Source of the DNA: Bacillota bacterium
Lineage (GTDB): Bacteria > Bacillota > Bacilli > Alicyclobacillales > Alicyclobacillaceae
Reading direction: 5' to 3'
DNA length: 10,426 bases
Assembly: GCA_021816665.1 (NCBI GenBank)
Contig: JAKAXI010000042.1
Span: 1-10,426 of the forward strand
The position numbers and the translations under genes are program-made. Position 1 is the first letter of the stretch. Each line of letters begins with the position of its first letter. This document shows, piece by piece, positions 1 to 7,294 of the stretch. The notes beneath the pieces were generated by a model that saw only the letters and a list, made by a program, of their open reading frames with translations, was not told the DNA's origin and ran no database searches.

Positions 1-1
1 C

Positions 2-193
2 GGTTCTGGCGGCGTGTTCAGCGCCGAAGACGCCTATAGAAAAATACGAGCCGGCGCCACCCTGGTTCAGGTGTACACCGGCTTCATTTACAAAGGGCCT
101 GCCATTATTCGCGAAATCGTCGAGGGGTTGCCCGTCCTGCTCGAGCGTGACGGATTTACTCACGTGAGCGAAGCCGTCGGCGTCGACGCTTAG
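2..193 (+). CDS. pyrD: Dihydroorotate dehydrogenase (quinone), class 2, C-terminal fragment
   Basis: The gene enters from the left edge; 63 codons and a TAG stop are visible. The encoded end reads [20 protein letters not shown], then [13 protein letters not shown], and closes with [12 protein letters not shown]. These are the phosphate-binding end of the FMN barrel and the C-terminus typical of class 2 (membrane, quinone-dependent) dihydroorotate dehydrogenases. The Gly-Gly-Val-Phe turn and the [12 protein letters not shown] segment are family hallmarks. The family oxidises dihydroorotate to orotate in pyrimidine synthesis and passes electrons to the quinone pool at the inner membrane face. 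The N-terminus, the FMN contacts and the catalytic Ser lie outside the window. The gene converges on fabI, so it is probably the end of a separate transcription unit. Confidence 0.93.
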   Translation, partial: GSGGVFSAEDAYRKIRAGATLVQVYTGFIYKGPAIIREIVEGLPVLLERDGFTHVSEAVGVDA

Positions 194-260
194 CCTGATT
201 GGCCATGGACACCTGGCGACAAATGCGAACTGTCGCCAACTATCGTCACCGAAATCAGGC
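193..260. repeat. Nested inverted repeat between pyrD and fabI
   Basis: Two perfect 8-bp stems are nested. The outer pair is GCCTGATT (193-200) with AATCAGGC (253-260). The inner pair is TGGCGACA (214-221) with TGTCGCCA (231-238), enclosing a 9-base loop. The structure fills the gap between two convergent genes, so a transcription-end or RNA-stabilising role for both strands is the natural inference. No run of T follows either arm, so it is not a canonical intrinsic terminator. Confidence 0.55.
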
Positions 261-265
261 AAGAC

Positions 266-1042
266 TCAAAAACCGAGAACGTGGAACCCTTCGTCGACGT
301 GGATGGTCTCACCCGTTACGCCGCGGCTGAGCTCGCTGAACAGGAAGGCCGCCACGTCCCCAACCTCTTCGGGAGTAGTCGACCGTCTGAGCGGCGTTCG
401 CTCTTCCATCTCGTGAACTGCTTTGTTGAAGTCGTGAATCGCTTTGGCAGACAGTGTGCGAATCGGGCCTGCCGAGATGGCGTTGACCCGAATGTTCTCC
501 GGTCCAAGGTCCGCGGCCAAGTAGCGAACGCTGTGCTCGAGCGCTGCTTTCGCGACGCCCATCACATTGTAGTTTTCGACCACTCGTTCCCCGCCAATAT
601 ACGTCATCGCGAGCACGGAACCCCCTTCGCTCAACAACGGCCGGGCGTGGTGCATAACAGCGACCAGCGAGAACGCGCTGACGTTCTGTGCGAGCAAGTA
701 GCCCTCACGGGACGTGTTCACGTACTGTCCCTGAAGCTCGTCCGTTTTGGCAAAGGCGATGCAGTGAGCAACTCCATGCAGCACCCCGACTTTCGAACCG
801 ATCTCTGAGAAGGCTTGGACAAGTCCGTCATCATCCGTGACATCACAAGCCACCAGCGGAAAATCCGCACCCGGCATGTGTTCCGCGACCAACTCTTGCA
901 GGTTGTCGCGCTGACGGTCGCCCTGGTATGTAAATACCAGCCGCGCACCTTCTCTGTAGCAGGACTTGGCGATTCCCCACGCAATGCTGCGCTTGTTTGC
1001 AACCCCCATCACCAACACAGTCTTGCCAGTCAACAATCCCAT
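266..1042 (-). CDS. fabI: Enoyl-[acyl-carrier-protein] reductase (NADH)
   Basis: FabI reduces trans-2-enoyl-ACP to acyl-ACP, the last step of each fatty acid elongation cycle, in the cytoplasm. Numbered from the start chosen here, the protein has 258 residues, the usual size of Bacillus-type FabI. It shows the N-terminal nucleotide-binding segment with GVANKRSIAWGIAK (13-26), a VACDVTDDD turn after the third strand, and the catalytic Tyr148, Tyr158 and Lys165 (Tyr-x6-Lys in YNVMGVAK). The SAGPIRTLSA segment (190-199) is typical of FabI and of its inhibitor and substrate pocket. The frame extends 14 codons further upstream to an ATG at 1084, but that lies about where the best promoter would start transcription. 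The ATG at 1042 is preceded by GGTGAAG and gives the canonical MGLLTGK N-terminus. The last residues (VDEGFHVLGF) deviate slightly from the common VDGGFH ending. Confidence 0.96.
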   Translation of the reverse strand: MGLLTGKTVLVMGVANKRSIAWGIAKSCYREGARLVFTYQGDRQRDNLQELVAEHMPGADFPLVACDVTDDDGLVQAFSEIGSKVGVLHGVAHCIAFAKTDELQGQYVNTSREGYLLAQNVSAFSLVAVMHHARPLLSEGGSVLAMTYIGGERVVENYNVMGVAKAALEHSVRYLAADLGPENIRVNAISAGPIRTLSAKAIHDFNKAVHEMEERTPLRRSTTPEEVGDVAAFLFSELSRGVTGETIHVDEGFHVLGF

Positions 1043-1093
1043 ATCTTCACCGTCCAGGTTAAAATGCGTTGTACGCCTGCACAACTCAATTCA

Positions 1094-1122
1094 TGTATAT
1101 CATCAAACTGAACTATCATCAA
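1094..1122 (-). promoter_or_regulatory. Putative sigma-A promoter of fabI with a direct repeat
   Basis: Reading the minus strand, TTGATG (1117-1122) and TATACA (1094-1099) are separated by 17 bases, a reasonable -35/-10 pair about 50-80 bases upstream of the chosen fabI start. The -35 lies inside one copy of a 10-base direct repeat, TATCATCAAA on the plus strand (1098-1107 and 1114-1123), with a 16-base period. The second copy overlaps the spacer and the -10. This may be an operator. It does not resemble the FapR site known for Bacillus fatty acid genes. Assigned by eye. Confidence 0.45.
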
Positions 1123-1202
1123 ATTTCAGTATTTTACTCCCCACGGCTTTATGGCCCCAGTGCAAGGGTCTCTCACACTGCGGAACGCCCCACCCGTTCG
1201 TC

Positions 1203-1231
1203 TGGAAAAGGCGTACGGATTGCGCTAAGAT
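1203..1231 (+). promoter_or_regulatory. Putative sigma-A promoter of sodA
   Basis: TGGAAA (1203-1208) and TAAGAT (1226-1231) are separated by 17 bases, each matching 4 of 6 consensus positions, and lie about 40 bases upstream of the sodA start. Transcription would begin near 1238, just ahead of the AGGAGG at 1261-1266. This is a moderate match and no dedicated regulator site is recognisable. Confidence 0.35.
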
Positions 1232-1273
1232 GAAAGGGAACGAGATATCTGAACTTACATAGGAGGGATTCTC

Positions 1274-1882
1274 ATGGCATACGAATTGCCGCCGCTTCCG
1301 TACGCAAACGACGCGCTGGAACCACACATCGACGCGATGACGATGGAGATCCACCATGATCGCCACCACGGCACCTACGTGAAAAATGTCAATGCAGCAC
1401 TCGAAGGTCACCCTGACCTTGCAGCGAAGAGCGTGGAAGACCTCCTTCGCTCGATCGACTCCGTGCCGGAATCCATTCGCACCGCAGTCCGCAACAACGG
1501 CGGCGGCCACGCGAACCACAGCATGTTCTGGGAGATTCTGAGCCCGAATGGCGGTGGACAGCCGACAGGAGCAGTCGCCGACGCCATCAACGCGACGTTC
1601 GGTAGCTTTGACAAGTTCAAAGAGGACTTCGGGAAAGCAGCGACAGGTCGCTTTGGCAGCGGCTGGGCGTGGCTGGTGGTCGACAACGGTAAACTCGCCA
1701 TCACGAGCACACCGAACCAGGACAGCCCATACATGGAAGGCAAGACCCCGATTCTCGGCCTTGACGTTTGGGAGCATGCGTACTACCTCAAGTACCAGAA
1801 CAAGCGTCCAGATTACATTTCAGCATTCTGGAACGTTGTGAACTGGGCGGAGGTCAACAAGCGCTACGAAGCAGCGAAGTAA
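1274..1882 (+). CDS. sodA: Superoxide dismutase, Mn/Fe family, Mn-type
   Basis: The enzyme dismutates superoxide to oxygen and hydrogen peroxide in the cytoplasm. The 202-residue length is standard. The N-terminal helical domain carries ligand His27 (in [10 protein letters not shown]) and ligand His82 (in [11 protein letters not shown]). The C-terminal domain carries Asp164 and His168 in the signature DVWEHAYY. Gly78 together with Gln149 (in NQDSP) is the pattern usually seen in manganese-preferring or cambialistic enzymes rather than Fe enzymes, so Mn is the likely metal. The ATG is preceded by AGGAGG (1261-1266) at 7-base spacing. No signal peptide is present. The gene appears monocistronic, with its own promoter and a strong terminator right after the stop. 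Confidence 0.98.
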   Translation: MAYELPPLPYANDALEPHIDAMTMEIHHDRHHGTYVKNVNAALEGHPDLAAKSVEDLLRSIDSVPESIRTAVRNNGGGHANHSMFWEILSPNGGGQPTGAVADAINATFGSFDKFKEDFGKAATGRFGSGWAWLVVDNGKLAITSTPNQDSPYMEGKTPILGLDVWEHAYYLKYQNKRPDYISAFWNVVNWAEVNKRYEAAK

Positions 1883-1897
1883 GAATAGCAACGAACA

Positions 1898-1936
1898 AAG
1901 CCGGCCAACGCTAAGCAGTTGGTCGGCTTTGTGTTG
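1898..1936. terminator. Bidirectional intrinsic terminator between sodA and the LapA-domain gene
   Basis: A 12-bp stem pairs AAGCCGGCCAAC (1898-1909) with GTTGGTCGGCTT (1918-1929), with one G-T wobble and an 8-base loop. The plus strand continues TTTGTGTTG; on the minus strand the stem is followed by TTTGTTCGTT. It starts 15 bases after the sodA stop and lies 17 bases beyond the stop of the opposing gene, so it can serve both. Confidence 0.85.
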
Positions 1937-1952
1937 ATGTACGAAGGACCTT

Positions 1953-2366
1953 TTACTGAAACTTGCCGGTGTCATCGGACTGCCCCCCAGCCCTCTCCGA
2001 ATCCGGGGTATTTACCTGTGCGTCCGCATCAGGAAAGTGTTCCTCTGCGTCGTCAGCAGGGCTCCCTGATCCGTCTGTATCTTCTTTATCTACTTCAAGT
2101 TTAGCTTCTGCTTCGTGCAGCGCGTGGTCCAATTCAGCAATTTGACGACGCAACTCGTTGCGCTGCCCGCGCAGTTGCCATGCGCGGAGTGACCAGAAGA
2201 TCGCCATTAAGATCATCCCAAACAACAGAGACAACAAAATCACCAAAACCAAGCTAACCTGTGTCTTGGCAAACAGAAAATCCACAGTCACCTTCGTTGT
2301 GTTGATCAGTGTAAAAACTGCGACGATGACAGCAAAAACAACGAGCCCGAGCACCTTCCAGCGCAT
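1953..2366 (-). CDS. LapA-domain (DUF1049-like) two-helix membrane protein
   Basis: This is a 137-residue inner membrane protein with two hydrophobic helices, about residues 5-22 and 36-60, joined by the short NTTKVTVDFLFAKTQ connector. That is the layout of the lipopolysaccharide-assembly protein A domain, which also occurs in Gram-positive bacteria where its role is unclear. Residues about 62-95 form a charged, heptad-like helix (RNELRRQIAELDHALHEAEA) and are followed by a disordered, acidic Asp/Glu/Ser/Gly tail. In this orientation the tail would be cytoplasmic. The frame opens at a TTG six bases upstream, but AGGAGG (2374-2379 on the plus strand as CCTCCT) sits 7 bases before the ATG at 2366 and only one base before the TTG, so ATG is the likely start. 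It is transcribed divergently from the next gene. Confidence 0.8.
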   Translation of the reverse strand: MRWKVLGLVVFAVIVAVFTLINTTKVTVDFLFAKTQVSLVLVILLSLLFGMILMAIFWSLRAWQLRGQRNELRRQIAELDHALHEAEAKLEVDKEDTDGSGSPADDAEEHFPDADAQVNTPDSERAGGQSDDTGKFQ

Positions 2367-2400
2367 TTCCAAACCTCCTGCGGGCGATGGCTTTAGTTTC

Positions 2401-2427
2401 AGTATAGCACGCGAAAACGATTTCCAA
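2401..2427 (-). promoter_or_regulatory. Possible promoter of the LapA-domain gene
   Basis: On the minus strand TATACT (2401-2406) is a good -10 about 35 bases upstream of the start. The best -35, TTGGAA (2422-2427), is only 15 bases away, shorter than ideal. It overlaps the -35 region of the divergent promoter at the palindrome CCAATTGG (2424-2431). Confidence 0.35.
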
Positions 2428-2451
2428 TTGGCAGGAAATATCCGTTATAAT
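2422..2451 (+). promoter_or_regulatory. Promoter of the exported protein-iadA operon
   Basis: A consensus TATAAT lies at 2446-2451. The -35 is weak: TTCCAA (2422-2427) at 18-base spacing is the best candidate. The distance to the chosen start at 2507 leaves a leader of about 50 bases. The -10 is convincing; the -35 is not. Confidence 0.5.
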
Positions 2452-2506
2452 AGACCTGTACTAGAGGTTATAGAATCGTTATTCGATGGTCAAAGGGGGT
2501 ACTGAC

Positions 2507-3949
2507 TTGCCGCGTAAGCTTCTTTCTCAGAACCTGTCATGGCGGCGCGTCGTCCGCACTGCGGGTCCCCCCGTCGGCACGCTTTTGCTATCCTTTGCTA
2601 TCCTCGCCACGGCCCTGTGGGTAAGGAATCGAGAACAGGCCGTGAATATCAACGTGTCTTCGGTCGCACCCATTGCATCGCCCGGAAAGGAAGTCACCCG
2701 CGGCAGTAACAAGGCCACAACGGTTCCCCACCATGTCCAAACCAGTTCAGGCGCTGCTACAGGAGGTCACCGTCCACCGAGTAGCAGCTCTGCGCCAAAG
2801 AATCACGAGATCTCATCCACAGGGCAAGGACATGCTGTCGGCACAAGTGTTAAGCCAGAGTCTTCCCCACATCAGAGTACTGATGTCGGCTTCACCCCGG
2901 TCAGCGGCGGTGTTGTCACAACACTGACGAGTGGTACGCGGCCACCTGCGACAAGTGTGTCCGCGGTTGTAAGCCAGCTCGGCATACACCCGACGACGAC
3001 GTGGACGTCAAGCACCGTCACGGGGCCTGGAGGGTCCACTCTCACCATTCCTTCGAACCTGTCACCCAAGTCACTGCTCGTGCTGCCGCTGACCAAAGGT
3101 GTCCTCTGGCTACAAGTTCAACCGACACAGATTGGGCCCACGGGCACACTCGGGCCGGCAACGTCCGGCACGACGCTCTGGTATACACCCTACCCAATCT
3201 CAGGGTCACAGATGCTTACTGCAGGAGCGCAGCAACTCGGCGTGGTTCCAGCTACCTCTACAAATCCTGCGGCAGTGCAAAGCGTGGTTCCGAGTACCGA
3301 CGTGCTTTCGGTTGTAGCTCCACCGTCCTTTTGGTACACGCCAGTCGGCGCAAGCAGCCCCTCTGCAAGTACCCGTACAAAGACGGCCGGGAGTTCGGCA
3401 GGGAACTCGACGAGTACTTCATCGAGTACGTCGACTGTAACTCAAAAGACAAACTCAACAGGATCCACATCAGGTGCGACAGGAGTGACGCAAGGTAGTG
3501 CCTCGTCGCCCACGACGAGCACCTCGTCCAATTCCGCTGCACAGGTGTACTTTTACCCGGCCGGTTTATACCAGACCTCGCAAGGCGCAGTCATCGCCCT
3601 TGAAGCTGTGTCGAGCAGTGCGCCGAATATGACATCCACCTGGCTGTACACGTGGCACGAAGCGACGGCTCAGTTGACACCCGTCACATCTTTGTGGAGC
3701 GGCGCCGGGACCTATTGCTGGTATGCAGTCGGCACCAACACACTATACTTTGGCATGCGCACCGTCATCCCCCCGTCAGCCACACGTTACAGTGGGCACC
3801 AGTACCTGTATGACACAACGCAACAAACGCTCACGCCGATCCGAATCGGGACATGGACGAGTGACGCGTACACCAGCGGGAATCAGTTGGTCTTTGAGGA
3901 GCGAAACTCTACCACATGGGCATCTTTTACTCCGAGTGGGCAACCCTAG
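2507..3949 (+). CDS. Membrane-anchored, Ser/Thr-rich exported protein of unknown function
   Basis: I do not recognise a named family. Counting from the TTG at 2507, the 480-residue protein has a short basic N-terminus (RKLLSQNLSWRRVVR), one hydrophobic helix at about 21-39, and the rest presumably outside. Residues about 45-155 are low-complexity Ser/Thr/Pro/Gly. Residues about 155-280 are more ordered and contain two WYTP motifs (LWYTPYPISG and FWYTPVGASS). Residues about 285-343 are almost pure Ser/Thr/Gly. The last ~135 residues are rich in aromatic and beta-forming residues, with two similar units (WLYTW...AQLTPVTSLW and YLYDT...QTLTPIRIGTW) like strands of a beta-propeller. The frame opens at ATG 2486, but that lacks a ribosome binding site. 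AAAGGGGG (2492-2499) sits 7 bases before TTG 2507, so the TTG is preferred. A 34-base gap to iadA suggests co-transcription. A surface or cell-wall role is inference. Confidence 0.75.
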   Translation: MPRKLLSQNLSWRRVVRTAGPPVGTLLLSFAILATALWVRNREQAVNINVSSVAPIASPGKEVTRGSNKATTVPHHVQTSSGAATGGHRPPSSSSAPKNHEISSTGQGHAVGTSVKPESSPHQSTDVGFTPVSGGVVTTLTSGTRPPATSVSAVVSQLGIHPTTTWTSSTVTGPGGSTLTIPSNLSPKSLLVLPLTKGVLWLQVQPTQIGPTGTLGPATSGTTLWYTPYPISGSQMLTAGAQQLGVVPATSTNPAAVQSVVPSTDVLSVVAPPSFWYTPVGASSPSASTRTKTAGSSAGNSTSTSSSTSTVTQKTNSTGSTSGATGVTQGSASSPTTSTSSNSAAQVYFYPAGLYQTSQGAVIALEAVSSSAPNMTSTWLYTWHEATAQLTPVTSLWSGAGTYCWYAVGTNTLYFGMRTVIPPSATRYSGHQYLYDTTQQTLTPIRIGTWTSDAYTSGNQLVFEERNSTTWASFTPSGQP

Positions 3950-3983
3950 TCTGGGTGAACCCATATGAAACGGAGGAGACTTG

Positions 3984-5315
3984 TTGCCAGCACTCACTTT
4001 GATCCGACACGCTAATCTGTTCGCGCCAAAGCCCCTCGGTGTCAAAGACATCCTCATCGGGGCCGGGTCGATCCTCGCGATCGAGGATAGCATTGACCTA
4101 CATGGAGCCATCCCAGACATCGAAGTCATGGATGCAAAAGGGTTATACTGTTTCCCCGGTTTGATCGACCAGCACGTCCATATGGCTGGAGGCGGCGGTG
4201 AAGGCGGATTTCACTACCGAACACCAGAAATCTCGCTGAGCCACATCACAACCGCAGGTGTCACTACCTTGGTCGGAGTTCTTGGAACCGATGGGGTAAC
4301 GCGCACAACCAGCGAACTCTTGGCGAAAGCCCGCGGTTTAGACTTCGAAGGAGTTACTACGTATATCTACTGCGGGGCATATCAGGTGCCAACCCGGACA
4401 CTCACCGGTACACCGAGGTCTGACCTGATTCACATCGAGAAGGTCATTGGCGTCGGCGAAATCGCGATCTCGGACACGCGGTCAAGCCACCCGAGTGAAA
4501 AGGAATTGGCAGAACTCGCTAGCGAAGCGCGCGTCGGTGGGCTGTTAGGGGGCAAGGCCGGAGTTTTGCACTTGCACGTCGGTGATGACGACAGCAAACT
4601 CGACCCCCTGTTTCAAGTGTTGAAGAAGACTGAGTTGCCGAAGTCAGTCTTTACGCCGACGCACGTGAACCGCAACCCGGACTTGCTCGACGATGCCGTG
4701 CGCTACGGCCTCGAAGGTGGATTCGTCGACGTGACCTCCGGAATTAGGCCCGACAAGCACGACCACGTCTCGGTCAAACCCTCGAAAGCGATCCGCAAAC
4801 TGCTCGATGCCGGCGTCCACCCATCCCGCATCACGATGAGTTCTGACAGCAATGGAAGCTCGCCAATCTTTGATGACAAAGGGAAACTCGTGGCGATGGG
4901 CATCGGGTCGATCGCAACACTGTGGGAAGAAACACGCGATGCAATTGTCGAGGAGGAGATCCCGGTTGAAGTTGCCGTTGGGATCATCACGCGCCATGTT
5001 GCGCGTGTTCTCAAACTTGGACACAAAGGACGCATCCAGGCGGGACTTGACGCTGATTTGCTGTTTACCGACGAGAAGTATCGAATTACCCATGTCTTCG
5101 CCAAAGGTCGTCAGCTCGTACAAGATGCCAAACCGATTGTCTTTGGCACGTTTGAGAACGCAGACCGAGTACCCGGCGCCCCAGACAGCAAGGAATCGTC
5201 TGGGAAGCCAGACACAAAGCGCGGGCGCCCGATGATCTCACCTGATGAGGATGACCCGGACGATTTTCCCGATCCGGACGAACGGCAGCGCAAGAGCCGT
5301 CGCCCGTGTTGCTAA
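3984..5315 (+). CDS. iadA: Isoaspartyl (beta-aspartyl) dipeptidase, zinc amidohydrolase with C-terminal extension
   Basis: IadA hydrolyses beta-aspartyl dipeptides left from degradation of isoaspartyl-damaged proteins. Numbered from the upstream TTG at 3981, the amidohydrolase signatures are DQHVH (metal His65, His67), GGGGEGG (Glu74), CGAYQVP (Tyr134), ISDTRSS (Arg167), LHLHVGD (His199), FTPTHVNRN (His228, Arg231) and MSSDSNGSSP (catalytic Asp289). These align with the E. coli enzyme as I recall it. At the place of the metal-bridging carboxylated Lys162 of E. coli there is Glu160 (in VIGVGEIAISD). E. coli IadA ends near GTFETA; here about 50 further residues follow GTFENA, first acidic (SPDEDDPDDFPDPDE), then basic, ending Cys-Cys. 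GGAGG (3972-3976) is 7 bases from TTG 3984 but only 4 from TTG 3981, so 3984 is chosen; both are possible. It is probably co-transcribed with the upstream exported protein gene. Confidence 0.93.
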   Translation: MPALTLIRHANLFAPKPLGVKDILIGAGSILAIEDSIDLHGAIPDIEVMDAKGLYCFPGLIDQHVHMAGGGGEGGFHYRTPEISLSHITTAGVTTLVGVLGTDGVTRTTSELLAKARGLDFEGVTTYIYCGAYQVPTRTLTGTPRSDLIHIEKVIGVGEIAISDTRSSHPSEKELAELASEARVGGLLGGKAGVLHLHVGDDDSKLDPLFQVLKKTELPKSVFTPTHVNRNPDLLDDAVRYGLEGGFVDVTSGIRPDKHDHVSVKPSKAIRKLLDAGVHPSRITMSSDSNGSSPIFDDKGKLVAMGIGSIATLWEETRDAIVEEEIPVEVAVGIITRHVARVLKLGHKGRIQAGLDADLLFTDEKYRITHVFAKGRQLVQDAKPIVFGTFENADRVPGAPDSKESSGKPDTKRGRPMISPDEDDPDDFPDPDERQRKSRRPCC

Positions 5316-5318
5316 GCA

Positions 5319-6284
5319 TCAGACGACGCGGTGTCTGGGTGTACGCCCGCGCAACACGTCAGTCAGGTTCTCTGCAGCCTGCCGGGCCATCGCCATGCGC
5401 GTGTCCACCGTGGCACTCCCAACGTGCGGCAGTGCGACGACGTTCGGCAGGGTCAAGAGCGGGTTATCTGCCCTGACAGGTTCACGTTCAAACACGTCGA
5501 GACCAGCACCCCAAATCGTCCGGTCCCGCAACGCCCGATAGAGTGCCTGTTCGTCAACAACCGACCCCCGCGCTGTGTTCACAAGGATCGCGCTCGGTTT
5601 CATCCATTGCAGTTCCCGTTCACCAATCAGGTGGTGCGTTTGTGGCGTGTAGGGGGTCAGGATACAGACGAAGTCGGATTCAGCAAGCAACTCTGGTAGC
5701 CCCTTGTACACGACTGACAGTGTCGTCTCGGCCTCTTCGTGCCGCTGTCTGCTCGTATAGAGAATTCGCATGCCAAACCCCTGCGCGCGCCGGGCGACTG
5801 CGCTGCCGATGCGGCCAAGACCAACAAGGCCAAGAGTCTTGTGGTGTACGTCTTGCCCGGCCAGCAGAAACGGAGCCCAACTGCGCCAGGCACCTTGTCT
5901 GATAAAGTCCGCGGATTCGACGACTCTGCGAGCAGCGGCCAATAGGAGAGCAAACGTTAAATCTGCCGTTGTCTCCGTCAAAACATCTGGCGTGTTGCAG
6001 ACGATGACGCCGCGTGCCCGAGCAGCTTCGAGGTCGATGTTGTCGTAGCCTACGGCCATATTCGAGACCACCTTGAGCGACGGCGCGCTTGCAAGCAGTT
6101 GTGCGTCAATCACTTCAGTTAACATCGACAACACCCCATCTGCGGTAGCAACCTCTTCGAGCAGGCGGTCGCGCGCAACGGGTCGGTCTTCTTCAGCGTA
6201 GACTCGACAGTCAAACAGTTCACGTAACGGCAAAAGCACCTCATCCGGCAATTTGCGGGTCACAAACACTCGCGGTTTAGACAA
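5319..6284 (-). CDS. D-isomer 2-hydroxyacid dehydrogenase (glyoxylate/hydroxypyruvate reductase type)
   Basis: This NAD(P)H-dependent cytoplasmic enzyme has 321 residues from the start chosen here. The N- and C-terminal parts form the catalytic domain and residues about 98-285 the Rossmann domain, with GLGRIG at 155-160. The catalytic triad is Arg239 (in NTARGS), Glu268 (in DVFEREP) and His287 (in LPHVGS), the same numbers as in glycerate dehydrogenase as I recall. The substrate loop SNMAVGYDNID (74-84) is typical of the glyoxylate/hydroxypyruvate/gluconate reductase branch. The exact substrate cannot be read from sequence. Ser179-Arg180 after the second Rossmann strand (YTSRQ) suggests NADPH may be used. 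The frame opens at 6329 inside the rnz start, but GGGGTGG lies 6 bases before TTG at 6284, giving the natural N-terminus SKPRVFVTRKLP. Its stop is 3 bases from that of iadA, with no hairpin between. Confidence 0.93.
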   Translation of the reverse strand: MSKPRVFVTRKLPDEVLLPLRELFDCRVYAEEDRPVARDRLLEEVATADGVLSMLTEVIDAQLLASAPSLKVVSNMAVGYDNIDLEAARARGVIVCNTPDVLTETTADLTFALLLAAARRVVESADFIRQGAWRSWAPFLLAGQDVHHKTLGLVGLGRIGSAVARRAQGFGMRILYTSRQRHEEAETTLSVVYKGLPELLAESDFVCILTPYTPQTHHLIGERELQWMKPSAILVNTARGSVVDEQALYRALRDRTIWGAGLDVFEREPVRADNPLLTLPNVVALPHVGSATVDTRMAMARQAAENLTDVLRGRTPRHRVV

Positions 6285-6327
6285 TTCGTTCCACCCCGTT
6301 TGCGGCTGATGGTCAAGGAGGTTGCAC

Positions 6328-7266
6328 ATGGATCTGTGGTTCTTGGGTACAGGGGCAGGTCAGCCAAGCAGAGACAGAAATGTGACCTCTATCGCGTTAA
6401 CCTGGTTTCAGGAGCGAGGCACGTTTTGGCTGTTTGACTGCGGGGAAGCCACTCAGCATCAAATCCAGCGCAGCCCCCTAACCCTCGCCAAGTTGGAAAA
6501 AGTCTTTCTCACCCATTTACACGGGGACCACCTGTTTGGCCTGCCTAGCATCCTCGGCAGCCGTTCTTTCAGTGGGACTACCCTGCCACTGCAGGTGTTT
6601 GGGCCAAAGGGACTGATGGCATACATCGACGCTATGCTTAGCGCCAGCCAAACGCACTTGACCTACCCGCTCGAGGTCGTGGAGATTGTACCAGGTCGTG
6701 TGTTCAAAGACGCGATGTGCACTGTGACGTGTCAAAAACTTGACCACACCATTGAATCTTTCGGGTATCGCATCATCGAAGAAGACGCCCCAGGGTCACT
6801 CGACACGGACGCGCTCCGTCAAGCAGGGTTGCCGCCCGGACCGCTCTACGGGCAGTTGAAGCGTGGGGAGCCTGTGCGACTGGCTGACGGCACCGTGCTG
6901 CGCCCAGCGAATTTCATCGGTCCTGTGCAGCGGGGGCGGATTGTCACCATTCTCGGCGACACGCGGCCTACGCCGGCTGCCACCTCGCTGGCGCAAGACG
7001 CTGACGTCCTTGTCCACGAAGCGACCTTTGCGGAAACCGAAGCCCAGCTTGCCCCCAGCTACGGTCACTCGACTGCCAGCGATGCTGCGAGAGTCGCACA
7101 TACGGCAAACGCCCACCTGCTTGTCTTGACCCATATAAGCGCACGTTACTCAGGGCAGGCGTCGGGCCAATTACTCGCAGAAGCGCAGGACATCTTTCCA
7201 GCAACTCGACTCGCGTATGACCTCCTGCAGGTGAATGTCCCCAAGCCACCCGCCGGAGACAAATGA
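6328..7266 (+). CDS. rnz: Ribonuclease Z (tRNA 3'-processing endonuclease)
   Basis: This cytoplasmic zinc endonuclease cleaves the 3' trailer from tRNA precursors, mainly those lacking an encoded CCA. The 312-residue metallo-beta-lactamase fold opens with MDLWFLGTGAGQPSRDRN and carries the signature THLHGDH (62-68, ligands His63, His65, Asp67, His68). Further ligands are His140 (KLDHT), Asp211 (LGDTRP) and His269 (LTHISARY). The HEATF and GHSTASDAA segments (230-253) are also diagnostic, and the length fits the short, dimeric bacterial form. The region between His140 and Asp211 contains the GLPPGPLYGQLKRG segment usual in this family. The frame opens at TTG 6322, but AAGGAGG (6315-6321) is immediately adjacent to it and 6 bases from ATG 6328, so ATG is the start. 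The start is 43 bases from that of the divergent dehydrogenase gene, so its promoter probably lies inside that gene. Confidence 0.97.
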   Translation: MDLWFLGTGAGQPSRDRNVTSIALTWFQERGTFWLFDCGEATQHQIQRSPLTLAKLEKVFLTHLHGDHLFGLPSILGSRSFSGTTLPLQVFGPKGLMAYIDAMLSASQTHLTYPLEVVEIVPGRVFKDAMCTVTCQKLDHTIESFGYRIIEEDAPGSLDTDALRQAGLPPGPLYGQLKRGEPVRLADGTVLRPANFIGPVQRGRIVTILGDTRPTPAATSLAQDADVLVHEATFAETEAQLAPSYGHSTASDAARVAHTANAHLLVLTHISARYSGQASGQLLAEAQDIFPATRLAYDLLQVNVPKPPAGDK

Positions 7267-7294
7267 AAGCGCGACTTGTAAACGGGATCACAAT

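Noticed and set aside
281-808. 175-codon open frame on the plus strand
   Set aside because: It is the antisense shadow of fabI, with no ribosome binding site and a composition without recognisable domains.
1103-1777. 224-codon open frame on the minus strand
   Set aside because: It lies antisense to the unmistakable sodA and runs through the intergenic region; it has no family resemblance.
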